Position numbers and translations under genes: made by a program. From the NCBI RefSeq assembly GCF_017591425.1, contig NW_024466307.1, positions 7,269,001-7,333,000 of the forward strand: 64,000 nt of DNA, in the 5' to 3' direction. The notes below the pieces were generated by a model. That model had not been told where the DNA came from. It worked only from the letters and a program-made list of their open reading frames with translations, and did no database searches. Shown here piece after piece: positions 36,301 to 46,232 of this stretch. This DNA is from Ochotona curzoniae. Its lineage: Eukaryota > Chordata > Mammalia > Lagomorpha > Ochotonidae. The stretch's first letter is position 1, and every line of letters starts with the position of its first letter.

Positions 36301-39300
36301 TGTTAAGCCTGGAATCACATTATTTTTTTTTTATTTGAAAGTCAGAGTTTCAGAGAGGGAGACACGCTGACGCAGAGAGATCTCCCATCCAGTCTTCCCA
36401 GATGGTCACAATAGCCAGCGTTGGGTCAGGTGGAAGCCAGGCGCTTCATTGGAGGCTCCAAGCATTTGGACTGTCTTCCACTACTTTCAAGTACATAAGC
36501 AGGGAGCACTCATGGGGGCTGCTGCTATACCACAACACTGGCCCCTAATCCTAGAATTTTAAATGACTTTGCATTTTTAATAGAGAAAAGTTGTTTCCAG
36601 ATGATTTTGGAAAAATCAGTCACAGATTTTTTTTACAGTGGAGCATTTGTGAGTGGAGAAGGCGTGACATGCAGTCAGACGTCAGGGTTAGGGGATGCAT
36701 GCGCAGAAGTGGTGGATGATATTTGAGATTTGCATTTCAGCCTAATGTGCAGGAGGCTCCGTCCATATTGTGCCTGTACAGATTTAAACTTTTCCCTTGC
36801 CTTAGTTGTGTTTTAGCACTATTTGACTTTATTCTTAAATGGATCTGTAAAGTGGTAAGTTTAGGGTTGGGTTTTTCTTTTGAAAGATTAATGTATTATT
36901 TGAAGGGCACACTAACAATGAGAAAGAGATCTTCTGTGTACTGGTTCACTCCTTAAGTGGCCACGATGACCAGGACTGGGCCGAGAAATCTATCTGGCTC
37001 TCCTAGTTAGGAGGCAGGAACCCAACTATTTGGATCATCTTCTGCTGCTTTCCCAGGCATGTTAGCAGGAAATTGGATTGGAAGTGGAACAGTCAGGATT
37101 CCAACCAATACTCCTATATGCTGCCATCTCCGGCAGTAGCCTGCCCCACTCGCCACAGTACCAGCCACAGAATGAGATTCTTAAATCTCACAGAGGGGAA
37201 AGTGGAAACTGCTAAGTCAGAGAGCTGAAACTTATAGCTTACTACAAGATGAATGAGATAATGAAATGATATATGTAACTCTGACAGCCCTTTCTTAAAA
37301 TTGCTTGAATCTCCTATTTGTTAACCTATTTAAGTACCTTATAGGTTTGATATATGTCAATGCGTATGTAGAAATAATGATGCCATTGTTTATTTGAAGA
37401 CACAGTGATGATTCTAAAAATGTGCACTTCTGGTCCACATGTACACTGAATGAATTCTGCATTTGGGAAGTACTGTGGTGTAACTGATTTAAATAATCCC
37501 GATCCTAATTAGGAATTCATAATTTATTGTATGTGTCGTCAGACACAGTATGTGCCACGAATAAATAAAATACAGCACTATAATTCTCTATATAGTATGA
37601 ACAGGTTAAGAAAAAAAATGTACCACTATTGTATTACCTGATAATAACATAGCTGTGTATATATATGTGTATGGATACCTTTCAATAGATACTTCAAAAT
37701 AGCTATCATTTATTTACTTGTACTTTGCCAAAGGGGTCGCCACTGGAAAAATTTTACACATTATACTGCAATAATAACACCTACAAGGCAATATCAGAGT
37801 CAGTATCAAGATAAATTTCCTTATGTTTATTACCTTGACCTTATGTTTATTACCTTGGTCTTATTTGTTCTGCTTGAATGAGCAAACAACAAAGCAGAAC
37901 TTGTATTTTGTTTACAGTCTAATCTTTCTGTCCCTTTGACTTCTTCGAATTAAAACTTGAATATAACTAAAGTATTTTTAAACTACCTAAGGCATAGCCA
38001 GGTAGTAGCCACTCCAGGTACCAGATGTTTTTGTTTCTATGTGTGCTCAACAAAGGATACATGTTGTAATAGACAGGATAGCCGTCACTGCTCAGAAACA
38101 GTCACGTCTGAGCGAACAGGATCTCATGCAGAGATTCTGGGTTTTACTCAGTGAAATGGTCACTGCTCTCATGTCCCAACAAACATGGGAAATGCTGCCT
38201 CAATGGCTTGTTGGGTATAATATAGTGAACGGATGGTGAGTCATAAAAACAGATTGCTCATCCTCAAGTGAAAGCGTTACCGGTGGTGACACTACACAAA
38301 CAGGGATCAAGGTCAAGGCAGACGCCTGTGCATGTGAAGGTAGCAGAGTGCAGCCCAGCTGGGGAGGTAGGGCCGGCAGTGGCCAGAGCTGCTCCAGCCC
38401 GGTATCCCTCTGCCTCTGCTCAGAGAGCTTTCCGGCAGCTCTGCTGTGGACTGCACCTGCTATGGGCTGCATCTACTGTGGGCTTTCATCTCTCCTTTCC
38501 TCTCAACCTACCGGATGTATTCAGCAGCAAAAGTTCCTGAGAATAGGGAGTATTGAATGAGAGAGGAAAGAATGTCTCGGAGAAGCCACAACGAGGGATA
38601 ATTTGCTCCAGGACAACTTGATAGCACTAGTTTAAATGGTTTCATGTATAAGCTAAATTGTATGCATTTTTGCCCCTTTTAGAAGGCGCCTTTGAAAATC
38701 CCGTGGAAAATGTATATATTTTTTAAAAACCTTGTAGAATTTGCACCAAAAGAAATTTCTTTTAAATGTTGTTTTTCCTTAAAACATGTGAAGCCCGCTT
38801 TTGTGTTAGAAGGAAAGCAAAATAACATTCTGAATGTTCTTTGTAATTTTAGAATTGTCTGAAATGTTTTAGTAGGAGGTGGGATAGGAGTTGTAGGAAT
38901 CACAGTGTCCGCGTTAGAGCTGATATTCCCAGCATTACCTGAGACCCAGGTAATAACCAAGCCATGGCTTCCTGGGTGCTACTCAGGTGGGACAGAAAGA
39001 TCTGATCTGTGACTTGTTTGTAGCCCGGGCAGGGACACAAATTCTTGTGGTTTGCCAAGAAATCTGTAATTTACTTAACCTAACTCACACAGGAATTGGA
39101 AAAGAGAGGCGATGGTGAGAAGTCAGATGAGGAAAATGAAGAGAAAGAAGGCAGCAAAGAGAAGAACCAAGAAGGCGACAATGATGATGACGATGATGAA
39201 GCCGCAGAGGAGGAGGAGTATGATGAGGAAGAGCAGGAGGAGGTAACAGCCGTTTGGGGTGGGACCCAGGGGTACCAGGCTGGAGGGCTCTCCAATCAGG

Positions 39301-42300
39301 ACACAGACGTACGGTGTGTCGTTAAGTCGGTCATTAGCAGACGCCAGTTGACGGGAACCAAAGGGCGCCTTGGCCACTGGAGTCAGTGCCATGGTGAACA
39401 CAGCATGAAGGGATATGGCAGGTCACTGTATCTGCAGAGGTCCCCACATTAGGGACACCAATCCTGTGAGTGCAGTTCAGGTCCAACAGCACAGAGTGCA
39501 AGTCATCAATGGAGATGCTGGCCATCCTTCCGTGGGTTCCTGACTCACATGGCAGTGTGCAGGTGCAACCCATCAGAGAACTGAGCCAGGACAGAGTGCT
39601 TTGGGTGTGGGCTGCCAGACTTGTCAAAACGTGCCGTGCCTGGGCATGGGCCAAAGTGAGCAAGACACAGACGTCTTTGAGGATGACTGTTGGTCCTGGC
39701 TTGTGGGATCTCTGGGCAGTCACACAGCGACTCCAGGTTAACAGTCTCTTGGCTCTTTAGTCACCTCTGCGTCCCCTTCGTTTCAGCTGCTCACCTGCTC
39801 TCAGACCCTCTTCCTCACTGAGATTGTTCAGCCAGTGAAATCTTTCCTTAGTGATAGGAATGTTGAGGTGTGGGTTCCTTGTTACCTGCTTGCAAATAGC
39901 TAACCCCATGTGTTAAACCATTGGCTTTTCCTTTGGCAGCCTTTAGATGTGCAGTTCTGTCCTCTGTGTTTCCACACTCTCCTTCATCTGGATCGCTTTG
40001 AACCATGGTTGATCAGACTTCCAGTGGTCCTCCCGACACCCTTCTTTGTCAGCATTTCCCTTCCAGATCAAATGCTCACCATTGTGTTTTCAAATGAAGC
40101 TTTCTCTTCTGATCCTTTGCATTTTTTTCATGACTGATCTGGCGACTATCTGCACCTTCTGGCTCCCTGCTTGGCTTGGTTCTGCTGGGCATTGGGAGCC
40201 CTGACCTCGCCTCCAGCACTGCCCTCCTGTCCCGTCCACACACTGTGGATCAGTACAGCGTTGGATCAGTCTCCTTCTGTTCCTTCTTTGCTTCAGGAGC
40301 ATCTCTGGGGATTCGGGGAACTTGGCTCAACAGATAAAACACTTGTCTATTTCTCTTACTAAGTCTGCTCTCTCCAGCAGTTGTTTTAGGCTGTCTTCTT
40401 TCATGTTAATCCCCTTTACTCCCATCACTGTCACTCTTAGCAGGTGCCAGCACCCTCCTCAGAAATCACAGCCCACCAGAGGAAACTTCCTTAGCTGTGA
40501 ATTCTTGTCCGCTCCCCACCGCATTCCCAAGCCCCTGTCAATATTTAGCTCTTTCTAAACTGATTTTCACTTCTGTGCTATTGCACTGGGGGTGTGGTGG
40601 AAGGTGAGAAGATGAAATGGAGGTGGCCTGTGCCTAGAGGAGAGATGGAGAAAGGTTTGCAAGGAGATTGTTGGCTGTATGGTGTCTTGGTTGGGCCAGG
40701 TAAGTCCGTCTGTCTGGACTGGAGGTTGTAGGAGAGTGATGAGCTGGGCATGCTTCACTGAGGGGCTAGAAATGTGGACAGAGGAATTTGGCTTTATCCT
40801 GAGTCGAGTGCTGTGGGGAGCCCTTGGCAGGAGGCAGGGGGAGTTGGAACATGGGGGACATGCATCTGGGCATGTGTCAGCATTGGTGCTGACTTGCACT
40901 GCAAGGAGCCAAGGAGCCGAGGTTGAGTCCTGGCAACACTCGTTGCTGCAAGCCAGAGGGTTGTAGACATTACACTTTGTCACACATTTTTTTTTATTTG
41001 GCCCAAGACAATGAGAAACCAGTTCACTACCACTGCCTAATCCCTGCTCATCAGTACCCCGACGGGCTTTGGACAGCTCTGGCAGCTTCTGAGGCACTCG
41101 TATCTTTCTCAGCCTTGGAAGTTGTAATGTGCCAGCAACTGGCTGGAGGAGACTGAGAGGCTCTGCACAGATCCAAGGAGGCCTCCTTCCTGTTTGGTTT
41201 TGCTTGACGCTTTTCTGTGGTAGTAAGTCTCTCGGCTCAGGCTCACTCATGCTTTGTGGTTAGAAACCTCACTTCTGGTGTAAGCTAGCCTATGTTAATG
41301 TAAACTGGGATTTCTCTCTGTCTTTTTGAAAAAGATTTATTTATTTCAAAGGTAGTGATACAGAAAGGGAGAGAAAGAGGAAGAGAAACCTTCATCGGCT
41401 TGTTCACTCCCCCCAGATGGCTGAGCTGCTGGCTTAGCCAGGGCAAAGCTAGGAGCCTGAGTTCCATCTGGGGCCCCCATGGCAGCACTTGGGCCACCTT
41501 CTGCTGCTTTCCGAGGCACATCAGCAGGGAACCAGATGGGAAGTGCAGCAGCTGGGACGTGAACCAGAGCTCATAGGAGTTGTGGACATGGCAGGCAGAG
41601 GCTTAACCCATAGTACAACAGTGTTGGCCCCTTAGTTTGTTTCTTGAGTGTCTGTGCATTTGGTGTTTAAAAGGTGTTTACTGGTTTAGCAAAGTAAGCC
41701 ACATGTCATTCCGTGGGTATTCCACAGAGAGTGTGTTAGGAGATGAGCCATTCCCTAGAGGCTGTCCCATGGAATGGGGACCTTAGGAGATGAACCATCC
41801 CATGGAAGCGCAGACGGTGTGACAGATGGACTGTACAAGGCACTGCCTTACCCCATGAAGGACTGGAGTGTCGCATGGATCTTCTCGGAGGGGGTGTCGA
41901 ATAGAATGTACCATCCCGAGGAAGGGCCTGAGATCAACCTATGCCCCCGGCCCTACCACACACACAGGGGAGTGTTGTGTGCCATGACCATCCTGTTTCC
42001 CCCCGCCGTGTAGCTGGTGGCTGGGGATAGGAGCAGGCAGGCTTGACAGCATGCAGCCCAGGCCAACCTGAGTGAGAACTCAAGTGTGTTTGAAGCAGAT
42101 TGCTTTTAAACCTGCTGTATGACCTCAATGGGGCATTTCTTAATTTGAAGGAAATCTGCATCGTATTCTTTAGTGTTCTTACCTGTTCCTCTTACTGCTC
42201 ATGCATTCTCTCAACAGGAAAATGACTACATCAATTCCTACTTTGACAATGGCGATGACTTTGGTGCCGACAGTGACGACAACATGGACGAAGCAACCTA

Positions 42301-42304
42301 CTAG
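24227..42304 (+). CDS. POLR3G: POLR3G, RNA polymerase III subunit RPC7 (RPC32-alpha), whole coding span
   Basis: Seven coding exons (24,227-24,343; 28,321-28,450; 31,534-31,590; 33,412-33,462; 35,562-35,644; 39,093-39,242; 42,218-42,304) join with consistent phases into 675 nt and 224 aa; human is 223 aa by my memory. The product is the alpha paralogue of the RPC7 subunit in the RPC3-RPC6-RPC7 subcomplex of nuclear RNA polymerase III, needed for promoter-dependent initiation and enriched in stem and tumour cells; POLR3GL is the ubiquitous paralogue. Visible features are the basic N-terminus MAGNKGRGRAAYTF, a conserved proline-rich segment (KPPPVFPDTDYKPVPL), a central region that binds RPC3/POLR3C in the family, a Lys-rich linker, and a very acidic tail (about residues 145-224, DDDDD and EEEE runs) ending DNMDEATY. 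Every junction is GT-AG. No frameshift or stop interrupts it. Confidence 0.97.
24485..24795 (-). mobile_element. CSINE copy
   Basis: Antisense T-run, TTTCAAAGGTAGAGTGACAT, CCCATGTGGGTGCAGGAGCC, GGCGCTGGATCAGAAGTGG. It starts about 140 bp downstream of the first POLR3G coding exon. Confidence 0.85.
25475..25782 (-). mobile_element. CSINE copy, left arm of an inverted pair
   Basis: Antisense: TTTTTATTGGAAAGGCAGAG, GAGCCAGGAGCCAGGAGCC, CCCAAGGCTTTGGGTTATTC, GAGCCATCACACCAGGCCCC. Its head abuts the sense copy at 25,783. Confidence 0.9.
25783..26075 (+). mobile_element. CSINE copy, right arm of an inverted pair, older
   Basis: GTATTTGACCTAGTGGTTAG head, TCCAGCTTCCTGCCTGCAC, GGGAGACGTGGATAGAATTC, CTCTGCCTCTTTCTCTTTGC, AATATTTAAAAAG tail. 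Confidence 0.7.
26436..26722 (-). mobile_element. CSINE copy
   Basis: Antisense: TTTTTAAAGATTTATTTTTA, GACCTTCCACCTGCTGGC, CATCTGGATCGGAAGTGGAG, CTGCCACAGCACTGGTCC. Confidence 0.85.
26879..27203 (+). mobile_element. CSINE copy, full length
   Basis: GGGCCCAATGCAATGGCTCA, CCGGGATCCCATATGGATGT, GCCTTGGGACCCTGTGCC, GTCTGCCTTTCCAATAAATT. Confidence 0.9.
27855..28065 (-). mobile_element. CSINE copy, old and shortened
   Basis: Antisense: TGTATTTGAAAGACAGAGTA, CAGGGTCTCCCAGTGGTGG, GGCGCATTAGCAGGAAGCTG; the head is missing. Confidence 0.7.
28321..28450 (+). CDS. POLR3G: POLR3G second coding exon
   Basis: Acceptor TTCAATAG ends at 28,320. The exon encodes DTDYKPVPLKTGEGEEYML through FIEPPEEKQ and leaves one base for the next codon, with donor CAAG|GTGCGT. 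This is the segment linked to RPC3 binding in the family. Confidence 0.96.
30055..30195 (+). mobile_element. Ancient L1 (L1M-like) ORF2 C-terminal part, 5' piece
   Basis: Segments such as GAACAGCCATTTCTCTGAAG, AGGGAAACGTAACTCAAAAC and GAGAGCACACATCAGACC follow the end of mammalian L1 ORF2 in order. A SINE at about 30,196-30,412 separates it from its own 3' UTR. Confidence 0.7.
30196..30412 (+). mobile_element. CSINE copy, old, inside an L1
   Basis: TGTGGGATGCCGGCGTCCCA, GTTCAAGTCCCAACGTCCC, CCTGGCTTTGGACTGAACC. It separates the two halves of an ancient L1 3' end. Confidence 0.75.
30413..30805 (+). mobile_element. Ancient L1 (L1M-like) 3' end, 3' piece
   Basis: Contains, in order, GGTGTATCCATAGAACATTA, GAGCCATAAAAATGACCAAA, CATGGATCGCCTTGAAAAC, TTGTGTGATTGCATTTATA and GGTGGTATTGGCTGCACGAC, the layout of the L1MA/L1MB-type end. 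With the 30,055-30,195 piece it forms one element. Confidence 0.75.
30855..31120 (+). mobile_element. CSINE copy, old
   Basis: CTGCTCCACTTCTGATCCAA, GACCAGCTCCTGGCTTCCAC, GGAATGAACCAGTTAATG, CTCTCTCTGTCTGTCTGTAA. Confidence 0.75.
31534..31590 (+). CDS. POLR3G: POLR3G third coding exon (57 nt)
   Basis: Acceptor CCCCTCTAG ends at 31,533. With the carried base it reads DIERYSKRCMKAYKEEWMP; the donor is CCAG|GTAATT. It is too short to stand out as an ORF and is supported by phase and conservation. Confidence 0.95.
32040..32275 (+). mobile_element. CSINE copy, old and divergent
   Basis: AGAAAGTAAGGCACGGCGTG head, GCTGCTGATCTAGCTCC, degraded middle, ending before AAATGAAAAATAGGTGCC. Assigned on order of weak matches. 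Confidence 0.45.
32708..32973 (-). mobile_element. CSINE copy
   Basis: Antisense: TTATTTGCATTATGGAGTTA, CTACTGGTTCACTCCCCCAG, GGCCAGGAGCCAGGAGC, TCCCACAGTGCCAGCCCC. Confidence 0.85.
33190..33206. repeat. (AAAT)n microsatellite, short
   Basis: Four AAAT units about 200 bp upstream of the fourth POLR3G coding exon. Confidence 0.75.
33412..33462 (+). CDS. POLR3G: POLR3G fourth coding exon (51 nt)
   Basis: Acceptor ATCCGCAG ends at 33,411. It encodes DWRRLPREMMPRKKCKK plus one carried base; the donor is AAAG|GTACCC after 33,462. The exon is a multiple of three, so skipping it would keep the frame. Confidence 0.94.
33797..33862 (-). mobile_element. CSINE fragment
   Basis: A short antisense piece, TTGCTTTCCCAAGCATGTTA and AGCTGTACCAGAAGTAG, matches the 5' half of the family. 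Confidence 0.5.
34208..34503 (-). mobile_element. CSINE copy, old
   Basis: Antisense T-run, GAGAGACAGACAGG, CAGTTCACTCCCCACACATC, GGTGCACATTAGCAGGAC, CTACAAGCACCTGCCC. Confidence 0.75.
35562..35644 (+). CDS. POLR3G: POLR3G fifth coding exon
   Basis: Acceptor TTACTTGCAG ends at 35,561. With the carried base it encodes AGPKSRKADDAR, then residues to TVDVLKKIE, with donor GAG|GTAAGG. This is the least conserved stretch, a basic, flexible linker before the acidic tail. Confidence 0.94.
35740..36031 (-). mobile_element. CSINE copy
   Basis: Antisense: TTTGGAAGGCAGAGTTAGAG, GAAACCAGGAGCCACGAAG, CCCACATGGGTGCTGGGGGC, CACAACGCCAGCCCC. It begins about 95 bp downstream of the fifth POLR3G coding exon. 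Confidence 0.88.
36322..36545 (-). mobile_element. CSINE copy, internally shortened
   Basis: Antisense: TATTTGAAAGTCAGAGTTTC, CACAATAGCCAGCGTTGGG, CTACTTTCAAGTACATAAGC, CACAACACTGGCCCC. Confidence 0.8.
36880..37167 (-). mobile_element. CSINE copy
   Basis: Antisense: TTATTTGAAGGGCACACTAA, GTACTGGTTCACTCCTTAAG, TTGGATTGGAAGTGGAACAG, CGCCACAGTACCAGCC. Confidence 0.85.
37819..37858. repeat. 20-bp direct tandem duplication
   Basis: CCTTATGTTTATTACCTTGA is followed at once by the same 20 bases ending in G instead of A, in a POLR3G intron. Confidence 0.9.
39093..39242 (+). CDS. POLR3G: POLR3G sixth coding exon (acidic tail)
   Basis: Acceptor CTCACACAG ends at 39,092. The 50 codons start ELEKRGDGEKSDEENEEKEG and continue into a run of Asp then Glu encoded by GAT/GAC and GAG repeats, with donor GAG|GTAACA. 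The codon-repeat tract from about 39,177 to 39,242 is low-complexity and may vary in length between individuals or species. Confidence 0.95.
41330..41631 (-). mobile_element. CSINE copy
   Basis: Antisense: AAGATTTATTTATTTCAAAG, GTTCACTCCCCCCAGATGG, GAACCAGATGGGAAGTGCAG, ACAACAGTGTTGGCCCC. Confidence 0.88.
41736..41809. repeat. Degenerate tandem repeat, period about 47 bp
   Basis: TTAGGAGATGAGCCATTCCC at 41,736 recurs as TTAGGAGATGAACCATCCCA at 41,783. Related CCATGG/CCATCCC motifs continue in the flanks, suggesting a decayed minisatellite. Confidence 0.5.
42218..42304 (+). CDS. POLR3G: POLR3G terminal coding exon
   Basis: Acceptor TCTCAACAG ends at 42,217. It encodes ENDYINSYFDNGDDFGADSD through DNMDEATY and a TAG stop at 42,302-42,304. 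The C-terminus matches the strongly conserved end of RPC7 proteins. Confidence 0.96.
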   Translation, partial: ENDYINSYFDNGDDFGADSDDNMDEATY

Positions 42305-45300
42305 CCGTGAGGTTTCTCAGAAAGTATTTTTATAGTGCAGCTTCCAGGCATTCAGACAGACTCGTTTTCTGTTTTATTTCTGAGGAGCAATGGGCGCCTG
42401 TTTGATTTTCGTTACCCTTTTGTGGGCAGATACTGAGACTCGGTACCAACATTCTCAGAACCCTGTTTCTGCAGTAGTTGCCTTGTACAAAACCTGTCCC
42501 TGGCACTCAACATTCCCGCTAGACACCTGCTCCTAGTTCTCTCGCAGATACATTTGTGTTGTTAGAGTTGGATCTGCCTTTTGAGTTTTTACATCTCTTC
42601 ATCTGTGTATCCATACTTGAACAAACCATTCTTGTGTAACTGCTGATCTTTTGTACAGATATTGTCAGTGGATTTTTATAATCCACAAATCAATTTTAAA
42701 CAGCACATGTAGCACTTTAAAAAAAAAAAAAGCGATGAAACTTGAAACTAACTGCTTTCTGCTTTGATGTGGTATGTTCTGTACCACTACATCATGACCT
42801 TAACCTACCTGAGCTGTGAACATGTACAAACTTAGAGAGATGAGAAGATTTGTGATGAAAACATCCCACAGAGAGACAGGCCAAGTCGAGCTATGCATCT
42901 CTGGGTACAAATCTCATAGCTCACATCTCATAAGAGACTTGGATGAACACACTGTTTGTATTTAGTGCTAACTATGCCACGCAAGGGAACTTCACGGAGT
43001 TCACGGAAACTAGAACTGCAAGTTGATTTTGGTGCAAAATACTTTTTAAGTTGTATGTATGTGAAATCAACACCTGTAATAAGTCTTAACATCTTAAAAA
43101 TGGTTGGGATCATAAAACATGAGACTGCCACCCTGCATAGCTCGGCACTTCACCCGGGTGAGGAGTAGGTTCTGCACCGTCAGTTGTGTTGTGGAATGTG
43201 TGTGTGTGATTTCTATGATTCTGTGTGCCACAGGTCTGAGCTATACAATCCATTCCTATCACAGCACAGGATGAACTCAGGTCACTTTCAAATGAACCTA
43301 ACTTCAAAGCTAGCTCCCCAACGTCTTATATTTTGATGGGGGAAGTAACCCAAAACTGCAGCCTCCAAAGACTCAAAGATGCCAAAGATTTTTCAAGGCA
43401 ACTCATATCTCAAAGATGATTTGTTATTTTATTCACCAGGTGAAGTCAAACTTTGTTACCCCCTTTGAGGAGATACCACCTGTTGTCCCCTGAGGCAGTG
43501 CCACCCTGTGCTATTAAACTCAGCCCTGAAACCGAGCTTGGCAAAGTTCTGTGCCTTAGTTTCTCTGCTTACAAATAACTTCAACACCAACTGAGCTGTG
43601 CTACATGTAGACCAGCTCACTTCTGAAATGTGGTTGCTACCCTCTAAAAATGTTACAGCCTAGAAAGTAACCAAAACCACATTTGTGAAACTTGTTGCCT
43701 TCACAAAAACATATTAACAATCCTTTTTGGTGGGGAAAATGGGAGCAGATTTCTGTCATCTGTGCCATTCTGTAATGTGACTTTCTCAGGACATAGGCCA
43801 ATGTCAGCAGCAACACTTCCTTGAATAATTACTATGGGGTGTGAGGCCCCGCGTCACTAGGTTAGTGAACCCCTTTTTGCTTAAGGAAGCTTATAAAAAA
43901 TGTTTAGGGTAAGTCACAGCAATCTACTTAGAAACCCCCAAGAGGGTCTTCAGTAGCAGTGGGTAACGCTGTCATACAGGATTATTGGCTAGCACACGGT
44001 TCATTCTCTCACCTCCCGAGTACCACAATCCAGTACCAGCTAGACCACACAACTCCTCTCTGCAGTTCTGGTTATATGTTTCCTTACACATCTGCAGATA
44101 ACATCTTCCATTAGGCAAGTGAAACAAAGGTGAAAGTATTTCTTTTCCTAGCTCTCAATTTGCAGTCATTGTTTTTGTCCTGAGAAAGGTCGGGCGCCCC
44201 AGCCACTCGCTCCCCATCTGGAAGCTTTAAGTATTGTGGATACAGGCACAAGTTGCAAGCTGCTTTGCCAACAGAAGTCTCATTTTTCTCCCTTACAGTG
44301 TACACTGTGAAGTTATTCCATGGGAAAATACACATTAATTTTGCCTTTTATGTATAAAAAAAGTATTGAAGTGTCAAGAACTGTTACAGCAAGCAAAAGC
44401 GGTTGCTACAATGCTTATTTTTCTGTATTTGTTCATACATTAAATTCTTACAAAGTTGTGGCTTTTTGTTTTATATCAAGTATGTTTTGTTCTGAACTTA
44501 AATGTATGTATTTGGTAGGGAAAGCTGATTAAATGCAGATTTTCCCCAGTAACCTTATGTATGTATCAAACAGAGACGCCTCAACCAGGTGATCTTGAAA
44601 AATTGCTACTGCAGATAAACAAGTGAACTGTGTGCTTATGGGACCAAGTGTCCTCACAGAGGGAGGGATTGGGCCGGCAGTGTCCTGGCTGACATACTGG
44701 ATCTAGTTACCACACAGTGCTAAGGGCAGAGCGCTGGTTTGCACCCTCCCTTTCCTCTCCACCTTCAAATGTACCGTCCCAGTGGCTTTGCCTTCGCAAT
44801 GGTTAAAACCTGGACTGAGCTACTAAAAATGTCCCTTTTGCGTTTAGAAATGCAAAAACAGCCCAGCACAATAACCTAGTGGCTAAATCCTGGCCCCGTA
44901 TGAGCCAAGATCCCATATGGGCACCAGTTTGTATCCAGCTGCTACACTTCCCATCCAGCTCCCTGCTTGTGGCCTGGGAAAGCAGCAGACAACAATGACC
45001 CATGGCCTTGGGACCCTGCACCTACATGGGAGACCTGGAAGTAGCTCCTGGCTCTGGTTGTTGCAGCCACTTGGGCAGTGAACCAGCAGATGGAAGATCT
45101 TTGTCTCTCTTTCTCTCTGTCAAATCTGCCTTTCCAAAAAAATTTTTTAAATCTTAAAGAAAAAGCAAGGATATATCACAAATCTTCATTAAACACTCCA
45201 AAGAACCTTATCAGTTATCCTCATGTTTTAAAACTAATATTCTTGAAGTAAATGCATTTTTGTTTTATAGAAATTGCATTTTATGAGTGATCCACAACCG

Positions 45301-45610
45301 TGTCATCATTTCCATGTCATAGGTGGGAAGTCTAAACTCCTGATATCAAACAGTTGAAAAGTAGTAGAGATGAAGTTTACTTTATTCAATCAAATTCACC
45401 AGCTTTCATTTTAGATTGGATAATAAAATAGAAACTTTATTACTTTGTATAATTTTTTAAAATGAAAAATGAGGCAAAAAGTTTTAAAAAGTTTTACAGA
45501 TGTACATGCTAACATAATATTCTATTACACTTGTATAAAATACATTATACAAAAGATTTATAGATTTTTGCATACATAAAATGAATTAAATAAAGCATTT
45601 GGATTTTACT
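42305..45610 (+). other. POLR3G: Probable POLR3G 3' UTR
   Basis: Non-coding sequence continues from the stop codon without another recognisable feature, apart from one SINE at about 44,858-45,165. Plus-strand AATAAA hexamers lie at 45,422-45,427 and 45,589-45,594, the latter in ATTAAATAAAGC. A site there gives a 3' UTR of about 3.3 kb. An earlier site cannot be excluded. Confidence 0.55.
44858..45165 (+). mobile_element. CSINE copy in the probable POLR3G 3' UTR
   Basis: CAGCCCAGCACAATAACC head, CAAGATCCCATATGGGCACC, CCTTGGGACCCTGCACC, AATCTGCCTTTCC, then an A-rich tail. Confidence 0.92.
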
Positions 45611-46201
45611 GTGATCTAACTGTGCAATATGCACATACTTGGAAGAAAAACACTGATTTCCTGAGCAACATTGTTGTAATTCAAAGTACAAATGATTCTC
45701 ATCCCAGCAATGCACCACTCAAATAGATTTCTGAAACTCCTTGGTCCTCTAACACTTGGAAGGCATCCTTGCCAAATAGTTCTATGAACCTAACTGTATC
45801 CTTCATATTTCTAATTAGCTAATTTTAGAAACAGATACATTCTTGGCTCACTGAATGAACTTTTCTGCCCTGCAACAAGCAGGAGTATTCCACAAAAAGA
45901 AAACCTCAAAAGCCAAAACATCCTTTGCAGAAGACAAATTCAACATTACAATCTTCGTTCTGATGTTTCATGTGACCAGCAGATTCTGTGACATTTTAAG
46001 TCACGACTCCTGTAGTTTTCTAGGGACTGATGGCAAAACGGACTAGATTTAAATGGCATCCATTCCTTAAAAGACATGAAACCATGTCTACTCGATCTTA
46101 ACAAAAAAATTAAGAATCTATCACAAAAATACAAGATTTTCTTCTACAGTTCCAACTCTAAGTGAACCAAATGCAGCAATACATGAATGCTGTTCTGGCT
46201 G

Positions 46202-46232
<31 letters not shown>

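Larger units (their letters stand above)
24344..42217 (+). other. POLR3G: POLR3G coding-region introns, remainder
   Basis: Six introns (24,344-28,320; 28,451-31,533; 31,591-33,411; 33,463-35,561; 35,645-39,092; 39,243-42,217). Outside the listed repeats, the larger blank stretches are 28,451-30,054, 34,504-35,561, 37,168-39,092 and 39,243-41,329. Only the last shows something odd, a stretch open on both strands at 39,330-39,760 (see the findings). Confidence 0.8.

Noticed and set aside
39080..39401. Ser-rich and Ile/Leu-rich minus-strand frames opposite the POLR3G acidic exon
   Set aside because: They are antisense readings of the GAT/GAG codon repeats of POLR3G.
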